Shown: positions 5,751 to 6,556 of the stretch, in pieces
Layout: each line of letters opens with the position of its first letter
Position numbering within the stretch: the first letter of the stretch is position 1
From: UBA9676 sp036522155
GTDB lineage: Bacteria; Actinomycetota; Actinomycetes; Streptosporangiales; Streptosporangiaceae
Assembly (NCBI GenBank): GCA_036522155.1
Contig: DATDGI010000086.1
Location: 1-6,556, forward strand
Reading direction: 5' to 3'
Length of the DNA: 6,556 nt
The notes under the pieces: model-generated
Told to the model about the DNA's origin: nothing
What the model saw: the letters and a program-made list of their open reading frames with translations, nothing else
Database searches by the model: none
Translations under genes and position numbers: made by a program

Positions 5751-6425
5751 CAGGGCCATTGCGTTGTCCGTTATCCGGTGTCTGTGACCAGGCGGAGGGC
5801 TCGTGCGGGGTCGCGTGCGATGTGCCGTAGTGCGTGGGCGATGCAGGTGTGCCCGGCGAGGCGCAGGATGCTGATGACAAGGTTCCTGATGGTGGCCATG
5901 ACGTGCGGCCCGGTGCCGGTGCGCGCCTGGGAGAGGTCTTCGCCGAAGGTGACATCGCGGACCCAGTGCAGCTGGTTCCCGGTCTTCCAGTGGCCGCGGA
6001 TCCAGGCTGCGAGCTGGGCTGGCTGGGCCTGGCTGGCGGGTAGTGAGGTGATGGCGTAGCTGGTCTCGGTCCGCCATTTGCGGCTGGCGAGGCGGCGGGT
6101 GCGGCGGGTGATCTGGATGGCCTGGGCAGCGTGGGGGAACGCGAGCCCGGCGGTGACGGTGACGGCCTTGATGGTGCGCTTTTCGGCCCGGCCGTGGGCG
6201 CGGCCGGCCTGGACGTGCCCGGCCGGGACGTCTTTCCAGGGCAGCGCCCGCAGCTGGCGGTGCAGGCCGGGCTGGTTGCCCTTGACCGTGAGCAGGTAAT
6301 GCGCGCCGCGGCCGTGCAGGTAGGTGGCGTGCTCGCGCTGGGCGTGCATCGCATCGGCGGTGACCAGGGCGCCGCGCAGGCCGGCGATCTGGTCCAGCAG
6401 GCCGGCGAACATGGTGATCTGGGGT
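5751..6425 (-). mobile_element. ISAs1-family insertion sequence, 3' part
   Basis: The right-hand end of the element begins at CAGGGCCATTGCGTTGTCC (5751-5769). This immediately follows the last native hydrolase codons and overlaps the transposase stop region, as expected for a terminal inverted repeat. Recognisable ISAs1 transposase sequence extends to about 6425. Beyond that the expected N-terminal part of the element is missing and a different short coding end appears (6499-6556). The inner boundary is approximate. The other terminal repeat is not in the window, so neither a full element nor a target duplication can be confirmed. Confidence 0.7.
5771..6412 (-). pseudogene. ISAs1-family transposase, N-terminally truncated
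   Basis: The 213-residue frame covers roughly the C-terminal 55% of an ISAs1 DDE transposase (usual length about 370-400). Seen: MFAGLLDQIA at the start; LVTADAMHAQREHATYL, with the second catalytic Asp at residue 20; and HYLLTVKGNQP. Then come KWRTETSYAITSL, RGHWKTGNQLHWVRDVTFGE, and a family-typical end (ATIRNLVISILRLAGHT). Missing: the N-terminal domain and the first catalytic Asp region. Relatives carry Glu-Asn in the HW-x-x-E-N motif. Here the codon at 5978-5980 (minus) is GGG (Gly145) instead of a Glu codon, so the third catalytic residue appears lost. ATG 6412 is an internal codon rather than a genuine start. Upstream in the same frame (CISPQIT) only QITMF fits the family. Almost certainly inactive. 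Confidence 0.8.
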
Positions 6426-6498
6426 GAAATGCACCTGAGCCTGGGCAGGCGGCAGCTCGCCGGGGCGCGGCCCTGGCGTTTGTGGTGGGGAGAAGCGG

Positions 6499-6556
6499 TT
6501 ACCTGGCTGCGGTCACCTCGACGGCGTAGCCGAGTTTCTGCAGCCTGGCTACCAGC
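6499..6556 (-). CDS. C-terminal end of an unidentified protein, possibly another transposase (partial)
   Basis: A frame entering from the right edge reads LVARLQKLGYAVEVTAAR and stops at TAA (6499-6501). The pattern, a basic amphipathic helix followed by LGY and a short beta-like tail, recalls the C-termini of some actinobacterial transposases, but 18 residues are too few to name a family. Its stop lies about 75 bp from the recognisable ISAs1 fragment, on the same strand. That suggests a second element inserted into or recombined with the ISAs1 copy. Only the end is visible. Confidence 0.4.
   Translation of the reverse strand, partial: LVARLQKLGYAVEVTAAR

Noticed and set aside
5745..6434. 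229- and 231-residue minus-strand frames over the ISAs1 transposase
   Set aside because: Alternative frames of the same strand with Arg/Pro/His- or Ser/Pro-rich translations; the 213-residue frame carries all the ISAs1 motifs.
1..6556. CRISPR array, tRNA or rRNA genes
   Set aside because: No regularly spaced direct repeats, tRNA cloverleaf or rRNA-like stretches were seen by eye; a dedicated scan was not possible.

Overview
The window is very GC-rich, its reading frames favour G or C at the third codon position, and its protein families (a sensor-kinase membrane domain, PadR, DUF4397, an ISAs1-type transposase) are typical of a high-GC actinomycete (Actinomycetota). I cannot name the genus. 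No tRNA, rRNA or CRISPR array was seen.

Layout, left to right. (1) 1 to ~140: the left end of an IS3-family insertion sequence, with the first 24 codons of its OrfA reading leftward off the window. (2) ~140-610, minus strand: the multi-helix membrane domain of a two-component sensor histidine kinase. It is cut after about 157 residues by the IS3 end, so the kinase core is missing here. (3) 611-1116: mostly intergenic, with a possible 42-residue ORF and a short palindrome. (4) 1117-3193, plus strand: an intact two-gene unit. It encodes a 391-residue membrane-anchored protein of unknown function and a secreted, membrane-tailed DUF4397 protein 55 bp downstream. (5) 3194-3726: about 530 bp without a convincing gene, holding a perfect 15-bp inverted repeat. 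(6) 3727-3999, minus strand: a small 90-residue hypothetical protein. (7) 4085-4648, minus strand: an intact PadR-family repressor, divergent from (8) 4780-5750, plus strand, an alpha/beta-hydrolase gene. A perfect 16-bp inverted repeat (4685-4728) lies between them and is a strong candidate PadR operator. The hydrolase is a pseudogene with a +1 frameshift, an in-frame TAA and a 3' end removed by an IS. (9) 5751-~6425, minus strand: the 3' part of an ISAs1-family element whose transposase lacks its N-terminal part and appears to have lost the catalytic Glu. (10) 6499-6556, minus strand: the last 18 codons of another protein, possibly a second transposase.

Biologically, this is an accessory region being eroded by insertion sequences at both ends, with two intact islands. 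One is the putative surface-protein pair (membrane-anchored unknown plus DUF4397), the best candidate for an undescribed envelope function. The other is the PadR regulator with its operator, which now faces a dead target gene. The two sequence lesions in the hydrolase could be assembly errors, but its IS truncation cannot be explained that way.
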